Of a stretch of DNA of 64,000 nucleotides, positions 8,794-17,204 are shown one piece after another. Every line of letters starts with the position of its first letter. Within the stretch, counting starts at the first letter, position 1. Position numbers and translations under genes: made by a program. Origin of the DNA: Desulfotomaculum nigrificans DSM 574 (lineage in GTDB: Bacteria; Bacillota; Desulfotomaculia; Desulfotomaculales; Desulfotomaculaceae); contig NZ_KI912183.1 in NCBI RefSeq assembly GCF_000189755.2, positions 746,257 to 810,256 on the forward strand, read 5' to 3'. The notes under the pieces are model-generated. The model did not search any database, was not told the DNA's origin, and worked only from the letters and a program-made list of their open reading frames with translations.

Positions 8794-10560
8794 ATGAAAA
8801 AAAGCAGTTTAATTCTAATTGCCTCTGTCTTGCTGATGCTTTTGCTACCTGCCGTGGCTTTCGCCGCAGACCCTGATCCAGCAGCGGCCAATGCGCAGAA
8901 ATTTGGTTTTTTAACCATACTACCTCCATTGGTGGCCATTGTGCTGGCATTTATAAGTAAGAATGTGGTCTTATCTCTATTCTTAGGTGTACTTTGTGGA
9001 ACATTTTTATTACAAATCACTAATGGTAATGTTTTTTCAGCTTTACTAAACGCATTTTTATCACTTGTGGCAAAAGTTTTAGGTTCCTTAGCCGACCCCT
9101 GGAACGCCGGTATTATTCTTCAGTGCTTGGCTATCGGTGGTCTAATTGCGTTAGTTGGAAAAATGGGTGGCGCCAAAGCAGTGGCTGAGAGTTTGGCCAA
9201 AAGAGCTAAAACCCCCAGAAGTGCTCAGTTAGTTACCTGGTTGTTAGGAATCTTAGTATTTTTTGATGATTACGCCAACTCTCTAATCGTCGGTCCCATT
9301 ATGCGACCGGTAACAGATAAATTAAGGATTTCCCGTGAAAAACTGTCCTTTATCGTTGACGCAACGGCTGCTCCCATAGCTGGTATCGCACTTATTTCAA
9401 CCTGGGTTGGCTATGAAGTAAGTTTAATTAAAGATGCCTATTCGACCATTGGCCAAAATGTAAATGCTTATAATATCTTTGTATCTACAATTCCCTATCG
9501 CTTTTATAACATCCTTATTTTAATGTTTATAGTATTTACGGCCTTATTCTTAAAGGAATTCGGACCCATGTTGAAAGCGGAAAGAAGAGCCCGCTCAACT
9601 GGTAAAGTATTATCTGATACTGCTCGGCCGATGGTGTCCGCCGAAGCAACTGACCTGGAGCCAAAGGACACTACTAAATTAAGCGTGTGGAATGCCATTA
9701 TTCCTATCGGAGTCTTAATTATCGGTGCTTTCTTAGGATTCTACTTTAATGGTTATAACTCTATCATGGGTGGCGAAGATAAAGATTTAATTAAATTACT
9801 GGAAACCGCACCGATGTCCTTTGCCGCCATACGTGAAGCCTTTGGTGCCTCTGATGCCAGTGTGGTATTATTCCAGGCAGCTTTATTTGCCGGTATCGTA
9901 GCCATGGTTATGGGTATCGGCAAGAAAATATTCACCTTGGGTGAAGCGGTGGATACCTGGATTCAAGGTATGAAGTCCTTAGTCATTACCGGTGTTATTT
10001 TGCTTCTGGCCTGGTCCTTAAGCAGTGTGATGAAAGAATTAGGAACCGCTGCCTTCCTAGTTTCTCACTTGTCCGACTCGATTCCCAAGTATATTTTACC
10101 TTCAATTATCTTTATATTCGGGTGCATCATTTCTTTTGCCACCGGTACTTCCTACGGTACGATGGGTATTTTAATGCCGCTAACCATTCCCTTGGCCCAT
10201 GCTATTTCACCGGATAGTGCCTATGTGATTATGAATGCCGGGGCAGTTTTGACGGGTGCCATCTTCGGTGATCACTGCTCACCTATCTCGGACACCACCA
10301 TTTTGTCTTCAATGGGTTCTGCCTGCGACCATATTGACCATGTCAATACTCAGTTGTTCTACGCCGTTACCGTTGGTATTATTACCGTTCTGTTTGGTTA
10401 TCTACCCGTTGGACTCGGTGTCCCGGTATATATTACTTTGCCGGTAGCCATTGTCATTACCGGTTGTGCAGTCTATATGTTTGGTAAACCGGTAGAAGAA
10501 GTTAAATCCACCGAAGAAGCAACTTCCTCCATGAGTAAAGCTGTAACCATGAAATCCTAA
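8794..10560 (+). CDS. lysW: NhaC-family transporter, probable lysine permease (LysW-like)
   Basis: A 588-aa polytopic membrane protein of the NhaC antiporter superfamily with a leading hydrophobic segment (residues 5-25) and about a dozen membrane helices. Family-type motifs include FFDDYANSLIVG near 165, VDATAAPIAGIAL near 190 and GAIFGDHCSPISDTTILSS near 485. Sequence alone would suggest Na+/H+ exchange. The lysine riboswitch directly upstream argues instead that it imports lysine: riboswitch-controlled NhaC-like proteins were proposed as lysine transporters (LysW) from comparative genomics. A strong AAGGAGGAG precedes the ATG. It is monocistronic, between the riboswitch and a terminator. 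The family is certain; the substrate is inferred. Confidence 0.88.
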   Translation: MKKSSLILIASVLLMLLLPAVAFAADPDPAAANAQKFGFLTILPPLVAIVLAFISKNVVLSLFLGVLCGTFLLQITNGNVFSALLNAFLSLVAKVLGSLADPWNAGIILQCLAIGGLIALVGKMGGAKAVAESLAKRAKTPRSAQLVTWLLGILVFFDDYANSLIVGPIMRPVTDKLRISREKLSFIVDATAAPIAGIALISTWVGYEVSLIKDAYSTIGQNVNAYNIFVSTIPYRFYNILILMFIVFTALFLKEFGPMLKAERRARSTGKVLSDTARPMVSAEATDLEPKDTTKLSVWNAIIPIGVLIIGAFLGFYFNGYNSIMGGEDKDLIKLLETAPMSFAAIREAFGASDASVVLFQAALFAGIVAMVMGIGKKIFTLGEAVDTWIQGMKSLVITGVILLLAWSLSSVMKELGTAAFLVSHLSDSIPKYILPSIIFIFGCIISFATGTSYGTMGILMPLTIPLAHAISPDSAYVIMNAGAVLTGAIFGDHCSPISDTTILSSMGSACDHIDHVNTQLFYAVTVGIITVLFGYLPVGLGVPVYITLPVAIVITGCAVYMFGKPVEEVKSTEEATSSMSKAVTMKS

Positions 10561-10572
10561 TAAAGTTATAAA

Positions 10573-10608
10573 ACGAGCTGCATCACTTACGATGCAGCTC
10601 GTTCTCTT
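10573..10608 (+). terminator. Intrinsic terminator after the lysW-like gene
   Basis: ACGAGCTGCATC (10573-10584) pairs with GATGCAGCTCGT (10591-10602), loop ACTTAC, followed by TCTCTTC. Confidence 0.8.
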
Positions 10609-10609
10609 C

Positions 10610-10695
10610 AGCATGTCGGAAAGTCTTTCCGACATGCTAAAGGGCAAGTAAGGCTGCCGCCGGCCCAAGGGCTTGGCGACAGCCAAGTTTTCTTT
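10610..10695 (-). repeat. Hairpin-tailed dispersed repeat, copy A
   Basis: On the minus strand this 86-nt stretch starts AAAGAAAACTTGGCTG, passes through AAGCCCTTGGGC and GGCGGCAGCCTTA, and ends in a perfect 13-bp hairpin (AGCATGTCGGAAA with its complement, 3-nt loop, 10610-10638). The same block recurs at 41391-41483 inside tadG with about 85 percent identity. Here it lies in the intergenic space between two convergent transporter genes. Confidence 0.75.
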
Positions 10696-10701
10696 ATTAC
10701 T

Positions 10702-12099
10702 TTATCTTAGATTACCGACTTCTGTAGCACCAGGTTTACTTTTTAGGGTGACCAGTTTTTCACGCTCTAAGTGCTCTAAATAACGTTGTGTTTCCAGTAC
10801 CACCACGCCAGACAAGCCCAGTAAAGCAATTAGGTTAGGTAGGGCCATGAGGCCGTTAACAATATCAGCAATTAGCCAAATGGCTTCCAACTTTAAAAAT
10901 GCTCCGGCTGCCACCAATCCAATAAACACATATCTATAGGGCTTGATGCCCTTGACGCCAAATAAATACTCACAGCATCGTTCGCCGTAGTAGTTCCAGC
11001 CCAATATAGTGGTAAAGGCAAACAAGACCAAGCCAAAGGTTAAAACATAGGGTCCGATTACCGGCAGGGCGGCAGCAAAGGCATCCTGGGTCATGGCAGC
11101 TCCTTTGGCGTCCCCGGACCAGGCCCCTGTAACAACTAAAGTTAGACCTGTCATAGTACAGATTATAATGGTATCAATAAAAGTACCGGTCATGGAAATT
11201 AATCCTTGCTCTGCCGGCCACTTGGTTTTGGCCGCAGCGGCAGCAATGGGGGCACTACCTAAGCCGGACTCGTTGGAAAATACCCCTCTCGCCACACCAT
11301 TGCGGATGGCCATCATAACAGTGGCGCCTAAAAATCCACCTGTGGCAGCTGTACCGGAAAAGGCACTGCTGATAATGAGACTAATGGCCTGGGGTATCTG
11401 CCCGGCATTAATAATTAATATTGTTAAACAGGCAATTACATAGAATACGGCCATGAAAGGAACTATCTTGGTGGAGACTCTGGAGATACTTTCTAATCCT
11501 CCAATGGTAACCAGCGCAACCAGTAAAGTAATGACCATGGCAGTTGCAGGAACAGGTAAGCCTAAACTAAGGTTACAAGTGGAAACAATGGCATTGACCT
11601 GCGGAAATGTTCCGATACCGAAAAGGGCTACCAGTACACCACTGACTGCAAACAGGACGGCCAGTGGACGGTACTTTTTACCCAACCCATTTTCTATGTA
11701 ATACATGGGGCCGCCGGAAATTTGACCATTGGCATCCACTGAGCGATATTTTACAGCTAACAGGCCTTCTGCATATTTGGTGGCCATACCGAAGAAGGCG
11801 GCCATCCACATCCAGAACAGGGCCCCAGGGCCCCCTGTTTTAATAGCTGTGGCCACCCCGACAATATTGCCGGTACCAACGGTGGCGGCCAGAGCCGTGC
11901 AAAGAGCACCAAAACTATTAACATCACCGGAACCATCATTCTTGGCCGTAAAGATTAATTTAAGGGCCAGGGGCAAACGAAACACCTGCAGTAATTTCAG
12001 CCGCAGGGTTAACCATATACCAGTGCCGACAAGCAAAACCAACAGCGGCGGTCCCCACACTAAACCATCAATTTGATCCAGCAACTTTAATACATCCAT
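10702..12099 (-). CDS. Na+/alanine-glycine symporter (AgcS family)
   Basis: A 465-aa sodium:amino-acid symporter with about ten membrane helices. Family signatures visible are GTGNIVGVATAI near residue 76 (unwound helix binding substrate and Na+), GGPGALFWMW near 89, GGPMYYIENGLG near 125 and NESGLGSAPIAAAA near 275. AgcS proteins import alanine and/or glycine with Na+. The tandem glycine riboswitch plus terminator just upstream makes glycine the likely regulatory ligand and probably a substrate. The ATG at 12099 follows a GGGAGGAC RBS. It is convergent with the lysine-riboswitch transporter, so two riboswitch-controlled amino-acid permeases sit side by side. Confidence 0.93.
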   Translation of the reverse strand: MDVLKLLDQIDGLVWGPPLLVLLVGTGIWLTLRLKLLQVFRLPLALKLIFTAKNDGSGDVNSFGALCTALAATVGTGNIVGVATAIKTGGPGALFWMWMAAFFGMATKYAEGLLAVKYRSVDANGQISGGPMYYIENGLGKKYRPLAVLFAVSGVLVALFGIGTFPQVNAIVSTCNLSLGLPVPATAMVITLLVALVTIGGLESISRVSTKIVPFMAVFYVIACLTILIINAGQIPQAISLIISSAFSGTAATGGFLGATVMMAIRNGVARGVFSNESGLGSAPIAAAAAKTKWPAEQGLISMTGTFIDTIIICTMTGLTLVVTGAWSGDAKGAAMTQDAFAAALPVIGPYVLTFGLVLFAFTTILGWNYYGERCCEYLFGVKGIKPYRYVFIGLVAAGAFLKLEAIWLIADIVNGLMALPNLIALLGLSGVVVLETQRYLEHLEREKLVTLKSKPGATEVGNLR

Positions 12100-12134
12100 A
12101 ATCCTATGTCCTCCCTTGTTGTGTTATTAATTTA

Positions 12135-12170
12135 AAAAAGAAAAGAGCCAAACCTAAATCGGTCTGACTC
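12135..12170 (-). terminator. Terminator of the glycine riboswitch leader
   Basis: Minus-strand GAGTCAGACC (12161-12170) pairs, with wobbles, to GGTTTGGCTC (12145-12154), followed by TTTTCTTTTTT. It lies between the second aptamer and the symporter start and is the likely expression platform. Confidence 0.75.
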
Positions 12171-12237
12171 CGGATGCCTTTAACTAATTGATAAAAACAG
12201 AAAAACAAGATCACCGCTGTGCAGCGAATCTACCGTT

Positions 12238-12400
12238 TTCTCTGTCCTTTTGCCTGAGAGATTTAAAAGCTTAGTGCTATCTTGCCCCTTCGGCGCCCTA
12301 GGTAGGGTCTCTCCAGAGTCCTGTCCGTTAACGGTTCTACTATCACTAGTACCTGAGAGTTTAACTCCTTCGGTGGGCCAAAACGCCACTCTCCCGTCAA
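12238..12400 (-). promoter_or_regulatory. Tandem glycine riboswitch (two gcvT aptamers)
   Basis: Aptamer 1 (about 12316-12396) reads GGGAGAGT, GCCACCGAAGGAG-type core (CACCGAAGGAG), AACTCTCAGG, then GGACAGGACTCTGG. Aptamer 2 (about 12238-12315) reads GGAGAGACC, GCGCCGAAGGGGCAAG, ATCTCTCAGGCAAAAGGACAGAG. The paired CCGAAGG and CTCAGGxxA elements in each half are diagnostic of the gcvT/glycine class. It sits in the leader of the AgcS symporter. Confidence 0.93.
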
Positions 12401-12435
12401 CATCATCCAGTTAAATATTAAATTTTACGCAGACT

Positions 12436-12464
12436 ATTATACACTTTGAGTGGACAAATGTACA
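12436..12464 (-). promoter_or_regulatory. Putative promoter of the glycine riboswitch transcript
   Basis: Minus-strand TGTACA (12459-12464), 17-nt spacer, TATAAT (12436-12441), about 35 nt before the first aptamer. The -10 is perfect; the -35 is weak. Confidence 0.55.
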
Positions 12465-12496
12465 ATATATTAAATAAATGTCTTTCTTTTTAGACA

Positions 12497-12727
12497 TTAG
12501 ATTTGTTCATAATACTGCCCATGGGAACCAAAGGGAATGGGATGTGGTATCTCTGCCCTGGCCAGTTCAGTAAAAGAACAGGCATCTAGTATCAGTAGAA
12601 AAGAATTTTCCTTTTTAGTATCCAGCACCAAAGAAAGAATCACACCGTCATCTTCCGCTGCGGCATTGGGGGCAGCCGATCAATGTCTTGCCGTACTTTC
12701 ATATTTTATCCCGATTTCGCCGGTAAA
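12497..12727 (-). pseudogene. Remnant of a carotenoid-cleavage-oxygenase C-terminus
   Basis: One minus-strand frame ending at the TAA at 12497 reads [14 protein letters not shown], then [18 protein letters not shown], then [17 protein letters not shown]. This is the C-terminal signature of carotenoid/stilbene cleavage oxygenases (EDDGVVLS, LLVLDA-x-FTEIARA, PHxxPFGFHG). The last block carries the His that ligands iron in the family. An in-frame TGA interrupts the frame about 19 codons in from the 5' end, a TAG stands at the upstream edge, and no N-terminal 400 residues are present. It lacks a start and RBS, so this is a decayed gene end. Recognition is by eye from motif spacing only. Confidence 0.65.
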
Positions 12728-12852
12728 CTACTTACAAAAGAAAATGCTCTGACAAGACCTTAACTATGCCATTAGATTTTCACTTTTGTCAAAGCAATTA
12801 CATACTATAGTGTAAAAATTACAATTATTAACATTATTGGAGGAGTTGTACA

Positions 12853-13365
12853 ATGCCAATCAACCTTCGATATTATCAGTATTGGGGTAACACCCCTTAT
12901 GGCTACGGCAGTGCCGTAGCCTCGGCGCAAATTAGGGGTGGTCCGCTGGCTCCACAAATTTGCGGTGTGGTTTACTTTACCGATGTACCCGATGGGGTTT
13001 GGGTTTCGGTGGACGTCACCGGCCTTCCACCGTATCAGCCGCCCCAAGGAGATAAACCCCCGGTTGGCCCGCACGGGTTCCATATCCATGAGTTTGGCAA
13101 TTGTGAGGTGGGAGATCCGCACAATCCCTTCCAGGCAGCTGGAGGACACTGGAATCCCACCAACCAACCCCACGGTAATCATGCCGGTGATTTTCCCGCG
13201 TTGTTCTCCAACCAGGGTCGAGCTAAAATGTGCTTTTTCACAGACAAGTTTACTGTGGCTCAGGTAATAGGAAAATCGGTGATTATTCATGAAAACCCGG
13301 ACGATTACCGCACCCAACCGGCAGGGGCAGCGGGCAAAAGATTAGCCTGCGGGGTTATTATCTAA
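12853..13365 (+). CDS. Cu/Zn superoxide dismutase family protein
   Basis: A 170-aa SodC-like protein. The metal-site pattern is present: GFHIHEFG (two Cu His), GGHWNP and HGNHAGDFP (bridging and Zn His plus Asp), and VIIHENPDDY (last Cu His). The two disulfide Cys appear in FGNCE and RLACGVI, and the active-site Arg in GKRLACG. Ligands therefore look complete for superoxide dismutation, but no signal peptide or lipobox is present, whereas most bacterial SodC proteins are exported. The N-terminus is unusual, rich in Tyr and Gly. RBS GGAGGAG lies 7 nt before the ATG. It stands alone, next to a decayed oxygenase gene, and ends at a shared terminator. Activity is inferred from motifs. Confidence 0.87.
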   Translation: MPINLRYYQYWGNTPYGYGSAVASAQIRGGPLAPQICGVVYFTDVPDGVWVSVDVTGLPPYQPPQGDKPPVGPHGFHIHEFGNCEVGDPHNPFQAAGGHWNPTNQPHGNHAGDFPALFSNQGRAKMCFFTDKFTVAQVIGKSVIIHENPDDYRTQPAGAAGKRLACGVII

Positions 13366-13370
13366 AGATA

Positions 13371-13410
13371 AACGGTCCTCACCTCTAACAGGTGCAGGAC
13401 CGTTGTTGTT
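13371..13410. terminator. Terminator between convergent sod and M48 genes
   Basis: AACGGTCCT (13371-13379) pairs with AGGACCGTT (13396-13404), with an inner CACCT/AGGTG extension, followed by GTTGTT. Confidence 0.75.
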
Positions 13411-14605
13411 ACCTCTGATCCATTAGTATTGAATTGATTCTGGTAACAGCCGGCGGATGGGAGAAACTAAACCACTCTATAAAGGCCGGCGGAGATACGT
13501 CCGATAAATTTTTAGTGGCCAGATTCACCTGCAAGCGTACCGCTGCCTGTTTATCCCCGGTTAACATAACTGAAACCTGATCGGCCTCCTTTTCCATTTG
13601 ACGGGAAACATAATTCTGTACCGGGCTGCAGACAAAAGATACCATTAAAAAGAACAGCATCACAATGGCCCAGGTATAAATGGGGTAACGCAGGTGAGCC
13701 GGTAAGGTGGCCCGCAGGGTAAAAAACAGCAGGCCCCACAGCAGGAAGTTACCCAGAATACCCATGATCAGCCCCTTTACGATATGCCCCTGGCGCCAGT
13801 GGGCCATTTCGTGAGCCACCACTGCCTTAACCTCATCCGGCGAATAATTTTTCAGTAAAGTATCGTAAAGCACAATACGTTTGGTGTGCCCGATGCCGGC
13901 AAAATAGGCATTAGCCTTAGTTGTGCGCCGGCTGGCATCCATCACCAGTACCTGTTCCACCGGTATACCGGCCTTCTCCCCCAGATTTTGCACCATGTTA
14001 ACAACCGCGGGATCTTTAGCCGGGGTAAAGCGGTTAAACAGTGGTGAAACCAGTACCGGCCAGAGATAGCTTTGCACCACCAACCATACGGAAAGGCAGG
14101 CGGCGGCTAGAAACCACCAGGTACGGGGCCAGCGACCCATCAGCCAAAAGAGCAAGATGACCCCCACCAATGTTAGAGCTATATCCAAACCACTCCCCTT
14201 CAAATAATCCAGCCACCAGGAGCCCCAGGTTTGGGTGGAAAAACCCCAGCGGTGCTGCCAGAAATAGCTGCCGTAAAGGGTAAATGGTAAACTAATAAGT
14301 TGCAATAACAGCCACAGTACTATAAAAAACAACACTATACCGGCCCAGTAACTTCCCCCGGTAAGCTGCTGTAACCAGCGGGATAGGGCCGCTGCCCGGC
14401 CGCTAAACACCAGCCAGAAAAGGAAGGCCACTTGTACCATAAAGCCGGTGATGAAAACCAATCGCTGGCCCAGGGCATACTCCCGCCCTTTAGCCACCTG
14501 GGCGGCATTAAAATAATGCAATGTTTCGGGTGCCACCCGGCCGGGGAACAAGGTATACCAGAGGAACAGCAGGCTAAACACTCCCACCAACAGGGTCAAT
14601 GTCAA
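13409..14605 (-). CDS. M48-family membrane metalloprotease (Ste24/HtpX-like)
   Basis: A 398-aa zinc metalloprotease with several membrane helices in its N-terminal half and the catalytic motif HEMAHWRQGH near residue 265. The downstream metal-ligand Glu is probably in EKEADQVSV near 340. The layout (N-terminal membrane domain, then a catalytic domain with MDASRRTTKANAYFAGIG) matches CAAX-prenyl-protease-1/Ste24-type M48 enzymes of Firmicutes, which cleave membrane or misfolded proteins. The start is uncertain: the TTG at 14605 has no clear RBS, and the frame stays open upstream through QPRLNAIW to a TGA without any ATG. It converges on the sod gene. Confidence 0.85.
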   Translation of the reverse strand: MTLTLLVGVFSLLFLWYTLFPGRVAPETLHYFNAAQVAKGREYALGQRLVFITGFMVQVAFLFWLVFSGRAAALSRWLQQLTGGSYWAGIVLFFIVLWLLLQLISLPFTLYGSYFWQHRWGFSTQTWGSWWLDYLKGSGLDIALTLVGVILLFWLMGRWPRTWWFLAAACLSVWLVVQSYLWPVLVSPLFNRFTPAKDPAVVNMVQNLGEKAGIPVEQVLVMDASRRTTKANAYFAGIGHTKRIVLYDTLLKNYSPDEVKAVVAHEMAHWRQGHIVKGLIMGILGNFLLWGLLFFTLRATLPAHLRYPIYTWAIVMLFFLMVSFVCSPVQNYVSRQMEKEADQVSVMLTGDKQAAVRLQVNLATKNLSDVSPPAFIEWFSFSHPPAVTRINSILMDQR

Positions 14606-14766
14606 CCAGATAGCGTTTAATCTGGGTTGCAGAAGGCATCACTCCACTTCTCCAGAGGGTTCATGCTGGACTCTTAACTAATTTGCATTGCAGCAGGCAA
14701 TATCTTCCAAACCACCAATGATAAACAATTATATTAACGGGTGGCAAGGTTTATGCTTATGGCATG

Positions 14767-14796
14767 GAAAAGCTGCCGCAGTTATCCGCAGCAGCT
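14767..14796 (-). terminator. Intrinsic terminator after mutS2
   Basis: Minus-strand AGCTGCTGCGG (14786-14796) pairs with CTGCGGCAGCT (14771-14781), followed by TTTTCC. Confidence 0.65.
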
Positions 14797-14813
14797 GTGT
14801 TACTTGTTATAAC

Positions 14814-17165
14814 CTATTTTAAATTCACCACTGTGGCTCCGGCGCCGCCCTCACCGGCTTCACCCAGGCGGAAGGATTTCACCCGGGGGTTATTCTTTAA
14901 TTCCCGGTGTACTGCTGCCCGCAGTGCCCCGGTGCCTTTACCGTGAATTAAAATGACACTGCTTAATCCGGCTATAAAGGCATCGTCCAGGTACTTTTCA
15001 ATCTCCAACAACGCTTCATCAGTAGTCATACCTCTAAGATCAAGACTGGTTTCAATGGATTTGGCCTTATCCATATACACTTGGCCCACTTGTGATTGAC
15101 CATGGGCGGTGACCCTGGGCTCGTTTACCCGACGTAGCTCTTTCAGGGGCACAAACATCTTCATGATCCCCACTTGGACCTGGACATTATCGCCGGAAAC
15201 ACTAAGTACATAAGCCTTCTGATTATACTTGGGCAAAAATACCTGTTCTCCTGGTTTCACCTGGCGGGGAATTTCCCCGGGAGTGGTACGTTCCGGTTCT
15301 TTAGCTGCCACCTTGCTGGTAACCCGCTGCAGCTTTTGCCGGGCCTGTTTAATAGCCTCTTCCCGGTCCCGGGCATTGGCCTGGGCCAGCTTGGCCCGCA
15401 GTTCCTTCACTGCTTCCTCAGCTTCCAACCGGGAGGCACGCACCAGCTTGCTGGCTTCCTCGTAGGCCTTTTCTAAAATGGCCTCCCGTTTTTCCCGTAA
15501 CTGTTCCTCCAATTGACGGTACCGTTCTTTTATCTCTTCACTTTCCCGACGCAGGATAGCTGCTTCTTCTCGGTCCCGTTCGGCGGCCTGCTGGGTTTGT
15601 TCCAGCTTGTTAATTAGATCCGCCACCTGCACCTGTTCGGTGGTCAAAAACTGCCTGGCCCGCTGTACAATGGCCGGCTGCAGCCCCAGTCGGGCGGAGA
15701 TTTCAAAGGCATTACTACGTCCGGGGCGGCCAATTAACAGTCGATAGGTGGGCCGCAGAGTCTCCACATCGAATTCCACACTGGCGTTTTCTACCCCCGG
15801 GGTGGTGTAAGCATAATTTTTCAGTTCACTATAGTGGGTGGTGGCAATGGTGCAGGCCCCCCGCCCGTGCAGTTCCTCCAGGATGGCCCGGGCTAGAGCA
15901 GCACCCTCGGTGGGATCGGTACCGGCCCCCAGCTCATCCAGTAAAACCAGCGAACCAGTATCCGCCCTGTTTAAAATATTGACAATATTAGTCATATGGG
16001 AAGAAAAGGTACTAAGGGACTGCTCGATACTCTGTTCATCCCCGATATCAGCAAAGACTTGATTAAATATACCCATCTCTGAACCGGCCTCCGCCGGTAT
16101 GTGCAGACCGCTCTGGGTCATCAGGGTAAATAATCCTACTGTCTTTAAGGTAACGGTTTTCCCGCCTGTGTTGGGACCGGTAATCACCAGGGTGCGAAAG
16201 TCCTTGCCTAGAGATATGGTGGCCGGCACTGCATCTTCTCCCAACAACGGGTGGCGGCCCTTTTTAATATCCACTCTGGCACCATCTATAATTGTGGGGC
16301 TCAAGGCATTTAAAGTCCGGCTGTAGCGGGCCTTGGCCATGATGAAATCCAACTGTCCCAAGGCATCCATGGTGATAGTTAAATCTTCAGCAATGGCGGA
16401 CACTCCGTTGGATAGTTCCACCAGTATTTTTTGGATCTCCTGCTGCTCAGCCACCATCAAGCGGCGTACTTCGTTGTTGGCTTCCACTGCGGCCATGGGC
16501 TCAATAAACAGTGTGGCACCGCTGGCTGATTGGTCGTGAACAATGCCGGGAATTTGATTGCGGTATTCCTGCTTCACTGGCACCACATAACGGTCGTTAC
16601 GGATGGTAATGATGGGGTCCTGCAAATATTTCTGGTTTTCACTGGAACGAATAATACTTTCCATCCGCTCCCGCACCCGGTTTTGGGCCCGGGCCAGTCC
16701 CCGGCGAATCTGCAGCAACTCCGGGGAGGCATCATCTGCTATCTCCCCGCCGGGCAGGATGGCCCGGAGAATGTTTTTCTCCAACTGGGCCTGGATGGTC
16801 AGAGCCTCGGCCAACTCATTTAATAGCGGGTAGCGACTACTTTTCTCAGCAAAAAACTTTTTAATCCGCCGGCTGGCCGCCAGAGTTTCCCCCACAGCCA
16901 GGAGTTCTTCCGCTGACAATACGGCAAACCGGGCCGCCCGGGCCACCGCCTGCCGCACATCATGCCAGCCTCCCAATTCGGCCACCGGATCCAGCCTTAA
17001 TAATTCCCTGCCCTCGGTGGTTTCCGCCTGCCACCTTTTAATCACTTCCCGGTCGGTGGACGGCACCAGTTCTCTGGCCCGTTCCTTACCCAACTCCGAA
17101 TGAGCATGCTCCGCCAGACGTGCCAGCACTTTATCAAATTCTAACCTTTTCAGAGTGCGTTCCAT
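14814..17165 (-). CDS. mutS2: Endonuclease MutS2
   Basis: A 783-aa MutS2 protein, thought to restrain homologous recombination and, in Bacillus, to act on collided ribosomes; it is not a mismatch-repair MutS. The ATPase core has Walker A GPNTGGKT near residue 330 and Walker B LVLLDELGAGTDPTEG near 405. A long charged coiled coil (about 515-640) follows, with runs of Arg and Glu. The C-terminal Smr nuclease domain (about 705-783) carries LDLRGMTTDEAL and HGKGTGALR. Length is standard. The ATG has AAGGAG upstream. It lies in a minus-strand run downstream of the U32 gene and ends at a hairpin terminator. Confidence 0.96.
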   Translation of the reverse strand: MERTLKRLEFDKVLARLAEHAHSELGKERARELVPSTDREVIKRWQAETTEGRELLRLDPVAELGGWHDVRQAVARAARFAVLSAEELLAVGETLAASRRIKKFFAEKSSRYPLLNELAEALTIQAQLEKNILRAILPGGEIADDASPELLQIRRGLARAQNRVRERMESIIRSSENQKYLQDPIITIRNDRYVVPVKQEYRNQIPGIVHDQSASGATLFIEPMAAVEANNEVRRLMVAEQQEIQKILVELSNGVSAIAEDLTITMDALGQLDFIMAKARYSRTLNALSPTIIDGARVDIKKGRHPLLGEDAVPATISLGKDFRTLVITGPNTGGKTVTLKTVGLFTLMTQSGLHIPAEAGSEMGIFNQVFADIGDEQSIEQSLSTFSSHMTNIVNILNRADTGSLVLLDELGAGTDPTEGAALARAILEELHGRGACTIATTHYSELKNYAYTTPGVENASVEFDVETLRPTYRLLIGRPGRSNAFEISARLGLQPAIVQRARQFLTTEQVQVADLINKLEQTQQAAERDREEAAILRRESEEIKERYRQLEEQLREKREAILEKAYEEASKLVRASRLEAEEAVKELRAKLAQANARDREEAIKQARQKLQRVTSKVAAKEPERTTPGEIPRQVKPGEQVFLPKYNQKAYVLSVSGDNVQVQVGIMKMFVPLKELRRVNEPRVTAHGQSQVGQVYMDKAKSIETSLDLRGMTTDEALLEIEKYLDDAFIAGLSSVILIHGKGTGALRAAVHRELKNNPRVKSFRLGEAGEGGAGATVVNLK

Positions 17166-17204
17166 GAAAAATCTCCTTACTAATTTCTATATTATAGGCC
17201 GGGA

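Noticed and set aside
12537-12752. A 71-aa plus-strand ORF
   Set aside because: It is Ser-rich with no RBS, and the opposite strand carries recognisable carotenoid-oxygenase motifs.
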